Positions 1 to 5,998 of a stretch of 8,911 nucleotides of DNA are shown here, piece after piece; position 1 is the stretch's first letter; each line of letters starts with the position of its first letter. A program made the translations under genes and the position numbers. The DNA is from a candidate division LCP-89 bacterium (GTDB taxonomy: Bacteria; Electryoneota; B3-LCP): the NCBI GenBank assembly GCA_025774735.1, contig JALGZU010000118.1, positions 1 through 8,911 on the forward strand, written 5' to 3'. The notes beneath the pieces are model-generated. The model was given only the letters and a program-made list of their open reading frames with translations. It was not told the origin of the DNA and did not search any database.

Positions 1-1
1 G

Positions 2-979
2 GGCACCTGTGTGGGGGCGCACGGAGTCGAGGAAGACAGCGACAAGGCAGTGTTTCCCGCCGTCAACCTGGAAGTACGGTTTGGCCACGACAACGGCTTG
101 AAGTTCAAGCTGCCGATTATGATTCCGGGCATCGGGTCCACCAATATCGCCAAGAACAACTGGGAAGGCCTTGCAATCGGAACGGCACTGGCTGGCACCG
201 GCTTGACGATCGGTGAGAACGTTGTGGGTATGGATCCTCAAGCGGTGATTAAAAAGGGCCGCATCATCGATACGGTCGACTTGAAACGCCGCGTCAACCT
301 ATTCAAGGACCACCAGCGTGACGGCTGGGGAGCTACAATCGTTCAGGCGAACATCGAAGACACACGCTTGGGCGTGCAGGAATACGCCATCGAGCATCTG
401 GGTGTGGAATGTGTCGAGCTCAAATGGGGCCAGGGCGCCAAGAACATCGGCGGTGAAGTTAAGATCAATGACCTAAAAAAGGCACAGCTTCTCTATGAGC
501 GCGGCTACGTTGTACTGCCCAATCCCACCGATCCAAATGTGATCAAGGCATTTGAGAGAGGCGCGTTCAAGGAATTCGAGCGGCACTCCCGCGTCGGCAT
601 GGTATCGGAAGAATCCTTCGCCAAGCGCGTTGAGGAGCTACGCGCCACTGGCGCCAAGTACATCTTCTTAAAGACGGGCGCCTACCGCCCGGCAGATCTG
701 GCTCGCGCGGTGTCTTTCGCGTCCAAGTACAAGATCGATCTGCTCACCGTGGATGGAGCGGGAGGCGGAACGGGGATGAGCCCCTGGCGCATGATGAACG
801 AATGGGGTATGCCATTACTGGAACTGCATTCGCTGCTCTATCAGTACGTCAAGCGTTTGGCGGACAGGGGTGAACACGTGCCTGCTTTAGCATTGGCGGG
901 TGGATTTACATTCGAAGACCAGATGTTCAAAGGTCTTTGGAATGGCGAGATCGCCCATCGCAGCCGCCATGGTCGGTAA
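2..979 (+). pseudogene. Glutamate synthase-related FMN-binding protein, 5' part of a frameshifted gene (N-terminus outside window)
   Basis: This is the archaeal-type glutamate synthase large-domain family (COG0069-like), an FMN/iron-sulfur flavoprotein that makes glutamate from 2-oxoglutarate and an amino donor. The reading frame is open from base 2 with no start signal, so the N-terminus lies outside the window. Visible family blocks are GTCVGAHG (2-25), EDTRLGVQEY and ELKWGQGAK (416-442), a KEFERHSR block, and the glycine-rich flavin/active-site motif GGGTGMSPW (761-787). They end in ALAGGFTFEDQMFKGL. Family members normally continue with a segment like ALGAPYVK and then a GMAR block. Here the frame instead runs into unrelated residues and stops at 977-979, while the expected continuation is found in another frame from about 930. 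The break is either a real inactivating deletion or a sequencing/assembly error. Family assignment is firm; the exact substrate and electron donor are not. Confidence 0.82.
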
Positions 980-1373
980 GACCATCGGGCGTACTATCGA
1001 TGACAGTCAACTTCCGGTCTATGTCGAGCGCTTCGGGAATTCCAAGGACGAAATCTTCGTTACCGCTGCACACCTGCGCCAGGAACTGGGTGACAAAGAA
1101 TTCGACCAGGTTCCAACAGGCGCGCTGGGCCTCTACACCTACTACGAACGCCTCGCCCAGGGATTGCAGCAGTTAATGGCCGGTTCGAGAAAATTCTCGC
1201 TGGCTTACATGACCCGGGATGATCTGGCCTGTCTCACCCGTGAGGCGGCCGAAATCAGCGGATTGCCGTACGTCATGGACGTCGACAAGGACCTGGCACT
1301 CGAGATTCTGGACAAAACCAACGGCAAGAAGCCGGTGGTATCAAAAAAGAAGGTGAAGCAGGCTTCAAGTTAA
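930..1373 (+). pseudogene. Glutamate synthase-related protein, 3' part after the frameshift
   Basis: In the frame shifted relative to the upstream part, codons from 930 read KVFGMARSPIAAAMVGKTIG and continue to the stop at 1371-1373. This is the family's C-terminal segment: the last part of the flavin-binding barrel, then a helical tail containing YTYYERLAQGLQQLMAG and a lysine-rich end (KKPVVSKKKVKQ). A standalone gene is unlikely. The first possible ATG (900-902) lies antiparallel in sense to nothing useful and only yields out-of-frame translation of the upstream barrel, and the ATG at 942 would start inside a beta-barrel strand with no Shine-Dalgarno. Codon use and base composition match the upstream half, which supports a single original gene. 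A hairpin with a T-rich tail lies about 140 bases downstream. Confidence 0.75.
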
Positions 1374-1380
1374 ATCTGAA

Positions 1381-1490
1381 GGGATAAAATCCCCCTAGCT
1401 ATGAGGCGATGATATTCTGCCCTCGCACCATCCCGGCTTTCGGGATAAATCGGGATTCGCCTCATTAAACCGATGACGAGGGCCACTTTT
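1381..1490 (+). other. Possible structured RNA with interleaved stems (pseudoknot-like)
   Basis: Two perfect complementary pairs interleave. ATGAGGCGA (1401-1409) pairs with TCGCCTCAT (1457-1465), and GCCCTCG (1419-1425) pairs with CGAGGGC (1477-1483). This order (A, B, A', B') is that of an H-type pseudoknot. A small hairpin, ATCCCG/CGGGAT (1430-1446), sits between them, and a second CGGGAT copy (1451-1456) could compete for the same partner. A short GGGAT/ATCCC hairpin precedes it at 1381-1393. I recognise no named riboswitch or ncRNA family. It could be a 3'-UTR element of the glutamate synthase gene, a small RNA, or chance. No protein-coding frame is convincing here. Confidence 0.3.
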
Positions 1491-1512
1491 ATTCAATGCT
1501 CCTTGATGAAGG

Positions 1513-1541
1513 GCCGATTCCCAATGGGATCGGCTCTTTAT
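1513..1541 (+). terminator. Terminator-like hairpin
   Basis: GCCGAT-T-CCC pairs with GGGATCGGC around a 3-base loop (1513-1534), with one bulged T. TCTTTATATA follows. The stem is GC-rich, but the T-tract is interrupted. It could end transcription from the glutamate synthase gene or from the putative structured RNA just upstream. Confidence 0.45.
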
Positions 1542-1849
1542 ATATAGGCTCGTTCAGAATCGATGCTTATTACGAGTAATTTAGGTGAGAATCCACACGA
1601 TTCAATGAGACGGGATGACTCCTCCTCTCTTGAGATAGCGAATCAAAATCCTGCAGAATCCCCATGGGCATTCCGAAGTTCACCGACTTTCTGGGTAAAG
1701 CCTTTTAACTGCAAATCAGGAGATGGAATTTGGAGCGTTGAAAGAGAAAAGCCGGATCCATGAGTTGTGAATCCGCCTTAAAATTTCATCTCTCTACTGC
1801 AATACTACTGCAAAACGCCCCAAATCAGCCGATTTTACGCATAAACCCG
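1542..1849. other. Non-coding stretch to the left of the tRNA fragment
   Basis: About 300 bases with no convincing gene. An open frame at 1563-1763 on the plus strand (66 codons) has no Shine-Dalgarno and no recognisable domain. On the minus strand, short broken frames can be read (for example LQLKGFTQKVGELRNAHGDS around 1655-1715, then a stop). They might be remnants of a decayed gene, but I cannot identify one. If the tRNA fragment at its right edge is an attachment site, this is the terminal part of an integrated element. Confidence 0.35.
1795..1813 (+). repeat. Two direct repeats TACTGCAA, one helical turn apart
   Basis: TACTGCAA occurs at 1795-1802 and again at 1806-1813, an 11-bp period that puts both copies on the same face of the helix. 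They lie about 40 bp left of the tRNA-His fragment. Integrase or excisionase arm sites are often arranged like this next to attachment sites, but that function here is inference. Confidence 0.35.
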
Positions 1850-1896
1850 CCTGACTGTGGCTCAGGAGGTCGGGGGTTCGAATCCCCTCCCGCACC
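1850..1896 (+). tRNA. tRNA-His (GUG), 3' fragment only; candidate attachment-site remnant
   Basis: The sequence folds as the 3' part of a tRNA. The anticodon stem is CCTGA/TCAGG (1850-1854, 1862-1866) around the loop CTGTGGC, giving anticodon GTG (His). The variable loop is AGGTC. The T-arm is GGGGG-TTCGAAT-CCCCT (1872-1888). The acceptor 3' strand is CCCGCAC (1889-1895), and base 73 is C, the discriminator expected of tRNA-His. No acceptor 5' strand (GTGCGGG expected) and no D-arm (GTAGCTCA-like) are present upstream, and CCA is not encoded. Similarity stops sharply at the anticodon stem, so the gene cannot make a functional tRNA. Phage and integrative-element att sites typically cover exactly this anticodon-to-3'-end portion. 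Confidence 0.75.
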
Positions 1897-1925
1897 CGCC
1901 GAGGAGGGCTGTAAATATTGAGGTT

Positions 1926-1960
1926 ACCCCAAAGTGTCGAAAGGGATTTTGGGGTTTTTT
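1926..1960 (+). terminator. Rho-independent terminator downstream of the tRNA-His fragment
   Basis: ACCCCAAA (1926-1933) pairs perfectly with TTTGGGGT (1948-1955), and a run of T continues to 1960. It is placed where a tRNA gene's own terminator would be. This suggests that the DNA to the right of 1850 is the original chromosomal flank of a tRNA-His gene. Confidence 0.75.
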
Positions 1961-2038
1961 AGTGTATTTTCGGGTGTGCAATCCCAACGACAGCAAAACC
2001 GCCACCCCCGCCCCCGTCCAGAGCTTCGCACTTCGCAC

Positions 2039-2067
2039 TTGACAAATTCCCCGTAAAATCTTATATT
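2039..2067 (+). promoter_or_regulatory. Sigma-70-type promoter of selA
   Basis: A perfect -35 TTGACA (2039-2044), a 17-bp spacer and -10 TATATT (2062-2067) put the start near 2074, about 42 bases before the selA ATG. Just upstream are tandem 7-bp repeats CTTCGCA (2024-2030, 2031-2037), and the -35 region CTTGACA is itself an imperfect third copy. Confidence 0.75.
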
Positions 2068-2084
2068 ACTTACCTGTAATATAA
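2061..2084. promoter_or_regulatory. Perfect inverted repeat overlapping the selA -10 box: candidate operator
   Basis: TTATATTAC (2061-2069) and GTAATATAA (2076-2084) are exact reverse complements separated by 6 bases. The repeat covers the -10 box and the probable transcription start, the classical position for a repressor site. Its core TTAC-N6-GTAA recurs with the same spacing at the iorA promoter. The regulator is unknown. Confidence 0.6.
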
Positions 2085-2115
2085 CGAATAGAACTCCGAA
2101 AGTCAAGGTTTCGAT

Positions 2116-3534
2116 ATGTCCGACGAAAAAAAGTTGCGCCAAAAGCTGCTGGATACGCTGCCCGGCATGCCGGCGCTGTTGAACCATCCCGACATCCGGG
2201 CGTTGCGCAAGTCGCACCCCACCCTCTTCGTCAACGATATCGTGCGGAGGGAGCTGGACGGTTTGCGCCAGGCCATCCTGGGATCTCCCGTCGAAGCGCT
2301 GGATGCGCTCGTTGTGGACGAAGCCGGCATCGCCGCCAAAGCCCTGGAGGTTGCCCATAGGGTGCTGGAACCGTCCGTAAAACCGGCCATCAACGCCGCC
2401 GGGGTGATCTTGCACACGGCTCTGGGGCGGGCGCCTCTGGCCAGAGCTGCTCAGGAGAGCGTGGCTCTGGCTCTTGGGGGCTACGCCACCCTGGCCATCA
2501 ACGAAGAGACCGGCAAGCGCGGTGACCGGCATTCGCACCTGGACCGGCTGCTCGCCCACATCACCGGGGCTGAAGCGGGCATCGTGGTCAACAACAACGC
2601 CGCCGGCACCATGCTGATACTGAACACCCTGGCACAGGGCAAAGAGGTCATCGTCAGCCGGGGACAGTTGATCGAAATCGGCGGAGCCTTCCGTATTCCG
2701 GACGTGCTGGAGCGCTCCGGCTGCAAGTTGGTGGACGTGGGCACCACCAACCGAACTCACCTGCGCGATTACGAAAACGCCATCACCGAAGAAACCGCCG
2801 CCATCCTGCGGGTGCACACCTCGAACTACCGCATCATCGGCTTCACCTCGGAGGTACCGCTGCCCGAACTGGCCGCCCTGGGGCGTAAGCACAACCTGCC
2901 CGTCATTGACGACCTGGGTTCGGGGGCGCTGGTGGATCTGTCGCAATTCGACCTGCCCAAGGAACCGCTGGTGCAGGAATCGGTACGCGACGGCATGGAC
3001 GTGATCTGCTTTTCAGGCGACAAGATGCTGGGTGGAATGCAGGGCGGCTTCCTCGTCGGCCGGCGGGAGATCATCGATCGGGTCAAAAAGAATCCCCTGA
3101 CAAGGGCGCTGCGCTGCGATAAGATGTCCTACGCCGCGGCAGAGGCGACTCTGAAGCTCTACCTTGAACCGGAAAAGCTGGAGGAGACCCATCCGGTGCT
3201 GCACATGATCACCGAGAAGCCGGAATCCGTCAAGCGCCGGACGCAGACTCTGCGGCGGTGGTTGGCTCCTGATCTCAAGGACAAGGCGGAGCTGTCCGTT
3301 ATCCCGGGAGCGACGGAAATGGGATCCGGCAGCCTGCCGGGTGAGACGATTCCGACATTCGTACTGCAGATGAAATTGAAAGGTATCTCGCCGGACGATT
3401 TCGGGAAGAAACTACGTTTGGGCCGGCCTCCCGTCTTTTCGCGCATCGCCGAAGATGCCGTCCTGTTTGATCTGAGGACGGTTTTCAAGGGGCAGGAGAG
3501 GCTGCTTGGAGAGAGCATCAAGGCGGCTTTTTAG
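2116..3534 (+). CDS. selA: L-seryl-tRNA(Sec) selenium transferase (selenocysteine synthase)
   Basis: SelA is a cytoplasmic PLP enzyme that converts Ser-tRNA(Sec) to Sec-tRNA(Sec) using selenophosphate. The 472-residue product matches the full family length (E. coli SelA is 463). Seen in the sequence: an N-terminal helical region with LLNHPDIRAL, then VNNNAAGTMLIL, DVGTTNRTHLRDYENAI, HTSNYRIIGF (about 234-243), IDDLGSGALVDL with D265/D266, and the PLP-lysine motif SGDKMLGGMQGGFLVGR with K303. The C-terminal small domain carries PTFVLQMKLKG and RPPVFSRI. The ATG is preceded by AAGG seven bases upstream and lies about 42 bases from a strong promoter with a palindromic operator. It is monocistronic, with a terminator 20 bases after the stop. 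No selB, selC or selD is in the window; the adjacent tRNA fragment is His, not Sec. Identification is secure. Confidence 0.96.
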   Translation: MSDEKKLRQKLLDTLPGMPALLNHPDIRALRKSHPTLFVNDIVRRELDGLRQAILGSPVEALDALVVDEAGIAAKALEVAHRVLEPSVKPAINAAGVILHTALGRAPLARAAQESVALALGGYATLAINEETGKRGDRHSHLDRLLAHITGAEAGIVVNNNAAGTMLILNTLAQGKEVIVSRGQLIEIGGAFRIPDVLERSGCKLVDVGTTNRTHLRDYENAITEETAAILRVHTSNYRIIGFTSEVPLPELAALGRKHNLPVIDDLGSGALVDLSQFDLPKEPLVQESVRDGMDVICFSGDKMLGGMQGGFLVGRREIIDRVKKNPLTRALRCDKMSYAAAEATLKLYLEPEKLEETHPVLHMITEKPESVKRRTQTLRRWLAPDLKDKAELSVIPGATEMGSGSLPGETIPTFVLQMKLKGISPDDFGKKLRLGRPPVFSRIAEDAVLFDLRTVFKGQERLLGESIKAAF

Positions 3535-3555
3535 AAGAGTCATTCGGACTGAGTG

Positions 3556-3583
3556 AAAACGCCGGGCGAATCCCCGGCGTTTT
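3556..3583. terminator. Strong bidirectional terminator between selA and the receiver gene
   Basis: AAAACGCCGGG (3556-3566) pairs perfectly with CCCGGCGTTTT (3573-3583) around a 6-base loop, giving an 11-bp stem with A-tract and T-tract at its base. It can end selA on the plus strand and the convergent receiver gene on the minus strand. Confidence 0.85.
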
Positions 3584-3679
3584 CTCGTTGTCCCACTGAA
3601 TAGACCCAGTGCTTTTAATAATCAACCCGCGTCAAATAGTGTTTAAACTATGCTTTCCGTTTGGGTACTTATCCAGCAC

Positions 3680-4117
3680 TTACTTGGATTGTTTCGGCAG
3701 GAGAATCGCCGGATTTCGACGCTTCTCTATCAGCTGTACCATCGAATCGGTGATGGTGGGAAGATCGAACGGTTTCAAGATAAAGCCGTCCGGCTGGAGG
3801 TGGTGGCGTTCTGTCATCAACTGATAATGCTGGTAGCCGGTAATGAGAATTACCGGGCAGTCCGGGTCGATCTCCTTCATCATGCTCATCGCCAGCAGTC
3901 CATTGAGGCGGGGCATGTATATATCCATGACCACGATGGTGGGACGGATTTCCTGGAACTTTTCCCAGCCGGCCAGACCGTCTTCAGCAGTGTGGACCTT
4001 ATAACCGAGGTGCTTACCCAGATCCCCCAGGTTTCTGCGAATCGGCTCTTCATCATCGACGATGAGAAGATGAACTTGATCATCAGCACTCTGCTTCATG
4101 CTCTCATCTCTTTCCAT
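3680..4117 (-). CDS. Stand-alone response regulator receiver protein 1
   Basis: A 145-residue CheY-like protein made of one REC domain with no DNA-binding or enzymatic output domain. The acidic pocket is D21/D22 (LLIVDDEE), the phospho-acceptor is D65 in VVMDIYMP, the switch threonine is T93 in ILITGY and the conserved lysine is K115 in ILKPF. The start at 4117 has GGAG seven bases upstream; an internal ATG at codon 7 is a possible alternative. By hand count it is roughly 55% identical, without gaps, to the receiver at 4963-5373. Both carry the unusual pieces DIYMPR-NGLL, PDCPVILITG and TG-x-x-HY. It sits alone, about 400 bases from the next gene in the same direction, so it probably has its own promoter, which I could not define. 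The partner kinase is unknown. Confidence 0.9.
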   Translation of the reverse strand: MERDESMKQSADDQVHLLIVDDEEPIRRNLGDLGKHLGYKVHTAEDGLAGWEKFQEIRPTIVVMDIYMPRLNGLLAMSMMKEIDPDCPVILITGYQHYQLMTERHHLQPDGFILKPFDLPTITDSMVQLIEKRRNPAILLPKQSK

Positions 4118-4522
4118 ATCGGACTCCAGAATAGTTACTTGCCGCCCCGATCAAGACAGATGCAGACAGGATCATAACTGATGACGAAATTCAGTTTTGC
4201 ACGAGTTTAGAGAGTAAAAGGGCTCTGCAAAGTTCACGGATAAGTGACTTCACCGGAGCCCTCAACTTGCAAGCCTTGCGCTTACCCGCCAGGACGACTC
4301 GCCCTTATATGCGAGCCTGAGTATTATCAGGGGATTATATACAAAAAATTGATTCCAATTTCAAGGGAAACGCCGTTTCATTCGATGCGGAACCCGAATG
4401 ACGCCAGCAGACGGGAATATTTTTCCCGACTTTTTGCAGATCTTCGTTATAATTGGGATTGACGAGCCGGCGAAATTGTTCTATGGCGGTGTGAACGCCA
4501 CCAGCGTTGGATGGATCAAACT
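4118..4522. other. Intergenic stretch with two hairpins, no convincing gene
   Basis: About 400 bases. A long imperfect hairpin spans 4220-4261 (GGGCTC/GAGCCC outside, AAGTTCAC/AGTGACTT inside with a bulge). Read on the minus strand it is followed by TTTT, so it may be a second terminator ahead of receiver 1. Another hairpin, CGGGAA-TATTT-TTCCCG (4412-4428), is followed on the plus strand by a short T-run. A minus-strand frame (4520-4335) is open for 61 codons but has no ATG, GTG or TTG near its beginning. A plus-strand frame at 4244-4462 has no Shine-Dalgarno. I accept neither as a gene. Confidence 0.4.
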
Positions 4523-4526
4523 AAAA

Positions 4527-4550
4527 ATGCCGGGTGGGGATACCCGGCAT
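4527..4550 (-). terminator. Terminator of the cysteine-rich-protein/receiver 2 operon
   Basis: ATGCCGGGT (4527-4535) pairs perfectly with ACCCGGCAT (4542-4550). Read on the minus strand, the 9-bp stem is followed by TTTTTAG, 30 bases after the stop of the cysteine-rich gene. Confidence 0.8.
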
Positions 4551-4579
4551 GTGCAGGATTCTGTCAGGGTAATTTAAGC

Positions 4580-4951
4580 TCATGCCACGGGTTGCGGTAG
4601 TCTCTCCTTCACGGTTTGCAGGATGTCTCTGACGAAGGTAAATTCGCACTTCAGGTCGCAGAGTTCCAGATTTTCCGGATCGAAACAATGTCGTGGACAT
4701 TCGTCCAGACCGGCTTTGCGTTCACCGTATTGTGGGCCGTCGTACAGATCGATGAATTTGCCGACTTCAACAGTGAAAGTGCTGTCGCATCCGGGACGCG
4801 AATGCTGGAATTGAAGCCAGCCAATCATGAGGCTTTCAAAGGTTGCTATGTAGCCCTTCAGCGACGCCGAATCGTCGTCCAGGAGTTCATCTCTCGTCGA
4901 CCATTCCGAGTCGCACCCCGGGCACCGGCCGAAATGGCTGATGTTTCTCAA
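4580..4951 (-). CDS. Cysteine-rich conserved hypothetical protein, putative metal-binding
   Basis: A 123-residue soluble-looking protein with no signal peptide or membrane segment. It has seven cysteines: a CPGC pair at 10/13 near the N-terminus, C55, and a C-terminal set C85-x3-C89-x8-C98-x3-C102. The pattern suggests zinc or iron-sulfur binding, but I cannot name a family with a known function. The central block GY-x3-F-x2-L with H50, and F-x-DLYDGP-x4-ERK, have the look of a conserved domain and not random translation. The gene begins 11 bases after the receiver at 4963-5373 ends, in the same direction, and a good terminator follows, so the two form a two-gene operon. By position it may be a partner or output of that receiver; this is inference. 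The start is the ATG at 4951. Confidence 0.72.
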   Translation of the reverse strand: MRNISHFGRCPGCDSEWSTRDELLDDDSASLKGYIATFESLMIGWLQFQHSRPGCDSTFTVEVGKFIDLYDGPQYGERKAGLDECPRHCFDPENLELCDLKCEFTFVRDILQTVKERLPQPVA

Positions 4952-4962
4952 TGCACCTCCAT

Positions 4963-5373
4963 CTAAACCCGCACCCCATCTTCAACCAGCTCGAGGATGA
5001 GATTGGCAATCTTCTCCATGTGGAACGGCTTGATGATAAAGCCTTCGGGTTTGATCCGGTCTTTCTGGATCAACTGTTCATAATGCAGGAATCCTGTGAT
5101 CAGAATCACCGGGCAATCCGGTTGCATCTCCTTGATCTTGTGCATCAGCAACAACCCGTTCATGCGAGGCATGTAGATGTCGAGGATGGCCAGATCGGGC
5201 TGGACATCCTTAAAGGCTTCCCAGCCGTCGACCCCGTCATTTGCCGTGTGGACATCCAATCCCAGTTTCTCCCCCAGATCTTTCAGCCGTTCTCGGATGA
5301 TTTCCTCGTCATCGACGACTAGAAGAGTCAGATTCTTGTCGCTGCTCTCAATGGTAGGCTCAGTGGCGTTCAT
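4963..5373 (-). CDS. Stand-alone response regulator receiver protein 2
   Basis: A 136-residue single-domain CheY-like receiver. Expected active-site residues are present: D21/D22 (LLVVDDEE), phospho-acceptor D65 (AILDIYMP), T93 (ILITGF) and K115 (IIKPF). Residues 1-117 align without gaps to receiver 1. No output domain follows, so the protein probably acts by protein-protein contact or in a phosphorelay. The start is well supported, with GGGGAGG (complement of 5381-5387) seven bases upstream of the ATG, the best ribosome site on this strand. The stop is 11 bases before the cysteine-rich gene, so the two are probably co-transcribed. About 95 bases separate it from receiver 3; I found no clear promoter there. 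Confidence 0.92.
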   Translation of the reverse strand: MNATEPTIESSDKNLTLLVVDDEEIIRERLKDLGEKLGLDVHTANDGVDGWEAFKDVQPDLAILDIYMPRMNGLLLMHKIKEMQPDCPVILITGFLHYEQLIQKDRIKPEGFIIKPFHMEKIANLILELVEDGVRV

Positions 5374-5468
5374 GTAGGTTCCTCCCCTGTATCAGCATCC
5401 TGTCTAATGTGGTTATTAATAATCAAAGCTCTGCAAGAAAAGCTAGATACTGAAAATGCCGATTTTCG

Positions 5469-5930
5469 TTATTCATTGCAATCTGCTGGATCTTTGGCTT
5501 TCAAAGATCGCAGGATCGTTTCGACCGTCGACTTGATGTGGATAGGCTTGGTAATCCAGCCATCGGGTTTAATTGCGTCGTTTTTATAGTGCGAATATCC
5601 CGTGAGTAAGATAATCGGACAGGTCTCGTTTATCTCCTTGATGTTGTGCATCAATTCCAGCCCGTTCATGCTGGGCATGTAGATGTCCGTGATAACCAAA
5701 TCCGGTGATTCGACCTTGAAATATTCCCAGGCTTCTTCTCCATCGGATGCGGGAATGACACTGAAACCGAGAGCTTCAATAATTTTGGTCAGTTGATCGA
5801 GATGAGTCGGCTCGTCATCGACGAGCAGGATCTTGACTCCACCCTTTTCGGACTTGTTAGCGATTCCTGAACCTCTTGCCAGAATGATTGTTCGACTCTT
5901 TTCTGCCAGGGTAAAATGCACGGTACTCAA
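5469..5930 (-). CDS. Stand-alone response regulator receiver protein 3 (probable TTG start)
   Basis: A 153-residue receiver-only protein. The acidic pair is D38/D39 (ILLVDDE), the phospho-acceptor D82 (VITDIYMP), the switch threonine T110 (ILLTGY) and the lysine K128 (ITKPI). It shares DIYMP-x-MNGLELM-x2-IKE and TG-x-x-HY with the other two receivers but is more divergent, and it is four residues shorter between HY and PDG, in the alpha4-beta5 output face. About 30 residues precede the first strand. No ATG exists between the upstream in-frame stop and the domain. The candidates are TTG at 5930 or GTG at 5921, neither with a strong ribosome site, so the N-terminus is uncertain. A good promoter lies about 60 bases upstream of the TTG, so it need not depend on iorA transcription. 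Confidence 0.88.
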   Translation of the reverse strand: MSTVHFTLAEKSRTIILARGSGIANKSEKGGVKILLVDDEPTHLDQLTKIIEALGFSVIPASDGEEAWEYFKVESPDLVITDIYMPSMNGLELMHNIKEINETCPIILLTGYSHYKNDAIKPDGWITKPIHIKSTVETILRSLKAKDPADCNE

Positions 5931-5998
5931 TGTGCAGATACACCCACCAGCTGCAACCGGACGGGCATACCGGCCCTGATCTCGGCAGATTCAGAGCC

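Noticed and set aside
1563..1763. Plus-strand 66-codon open frame next to the tRNA fragment
   Set aside because: No ribosome site and no domain; the start overlaps a short ATTAC-GA-GTAAT repeat. That repeat was also considered as a third copy of the operator, but its spacer is 2 bases and not 6.
1850..1896. tRNA fragment as selC (tRNA-Sec), because selA is adjacent
   Set aside because: The anticodon is GTG, not TCA, the variable loop is 5 bases and not a long arm, and the discriminator C fits tRNA-His.
1924..2946. Long minus-strand open frame (340 codons) opposite selA
   Set aside because: It runs antisense to a confidently identified, full-length SelA, has low-complexity composition rich in G, Q, V and H, and has no recognisable domain. 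It is a shadow caused by codon bias.
3650..4177. Plus-strand open frame opposite receiver 1
   Set aside because: Antisense to the complete receiver domain with all catalytic residues. The same pattern (antisense frame over each receiver) recurs at 4951-5322.
4244..4462. Plus-strand 72-codon open frame
   Set aside because: No Shine-Dalgarno, proline/cysteine-rich start overlapping a hairpin, and no recognisable similarity.
4335..4520. Minus-strand 61-codon open stretch with protein-like composition (IEQFRRLVNPNYNEDLQ)
   Set aside because: It has no ATG, GTG or TTG near the beginning and starts immediately after a TAG beyond the operon terminator. It could be a gene remnant, but there is nothing to identify it.
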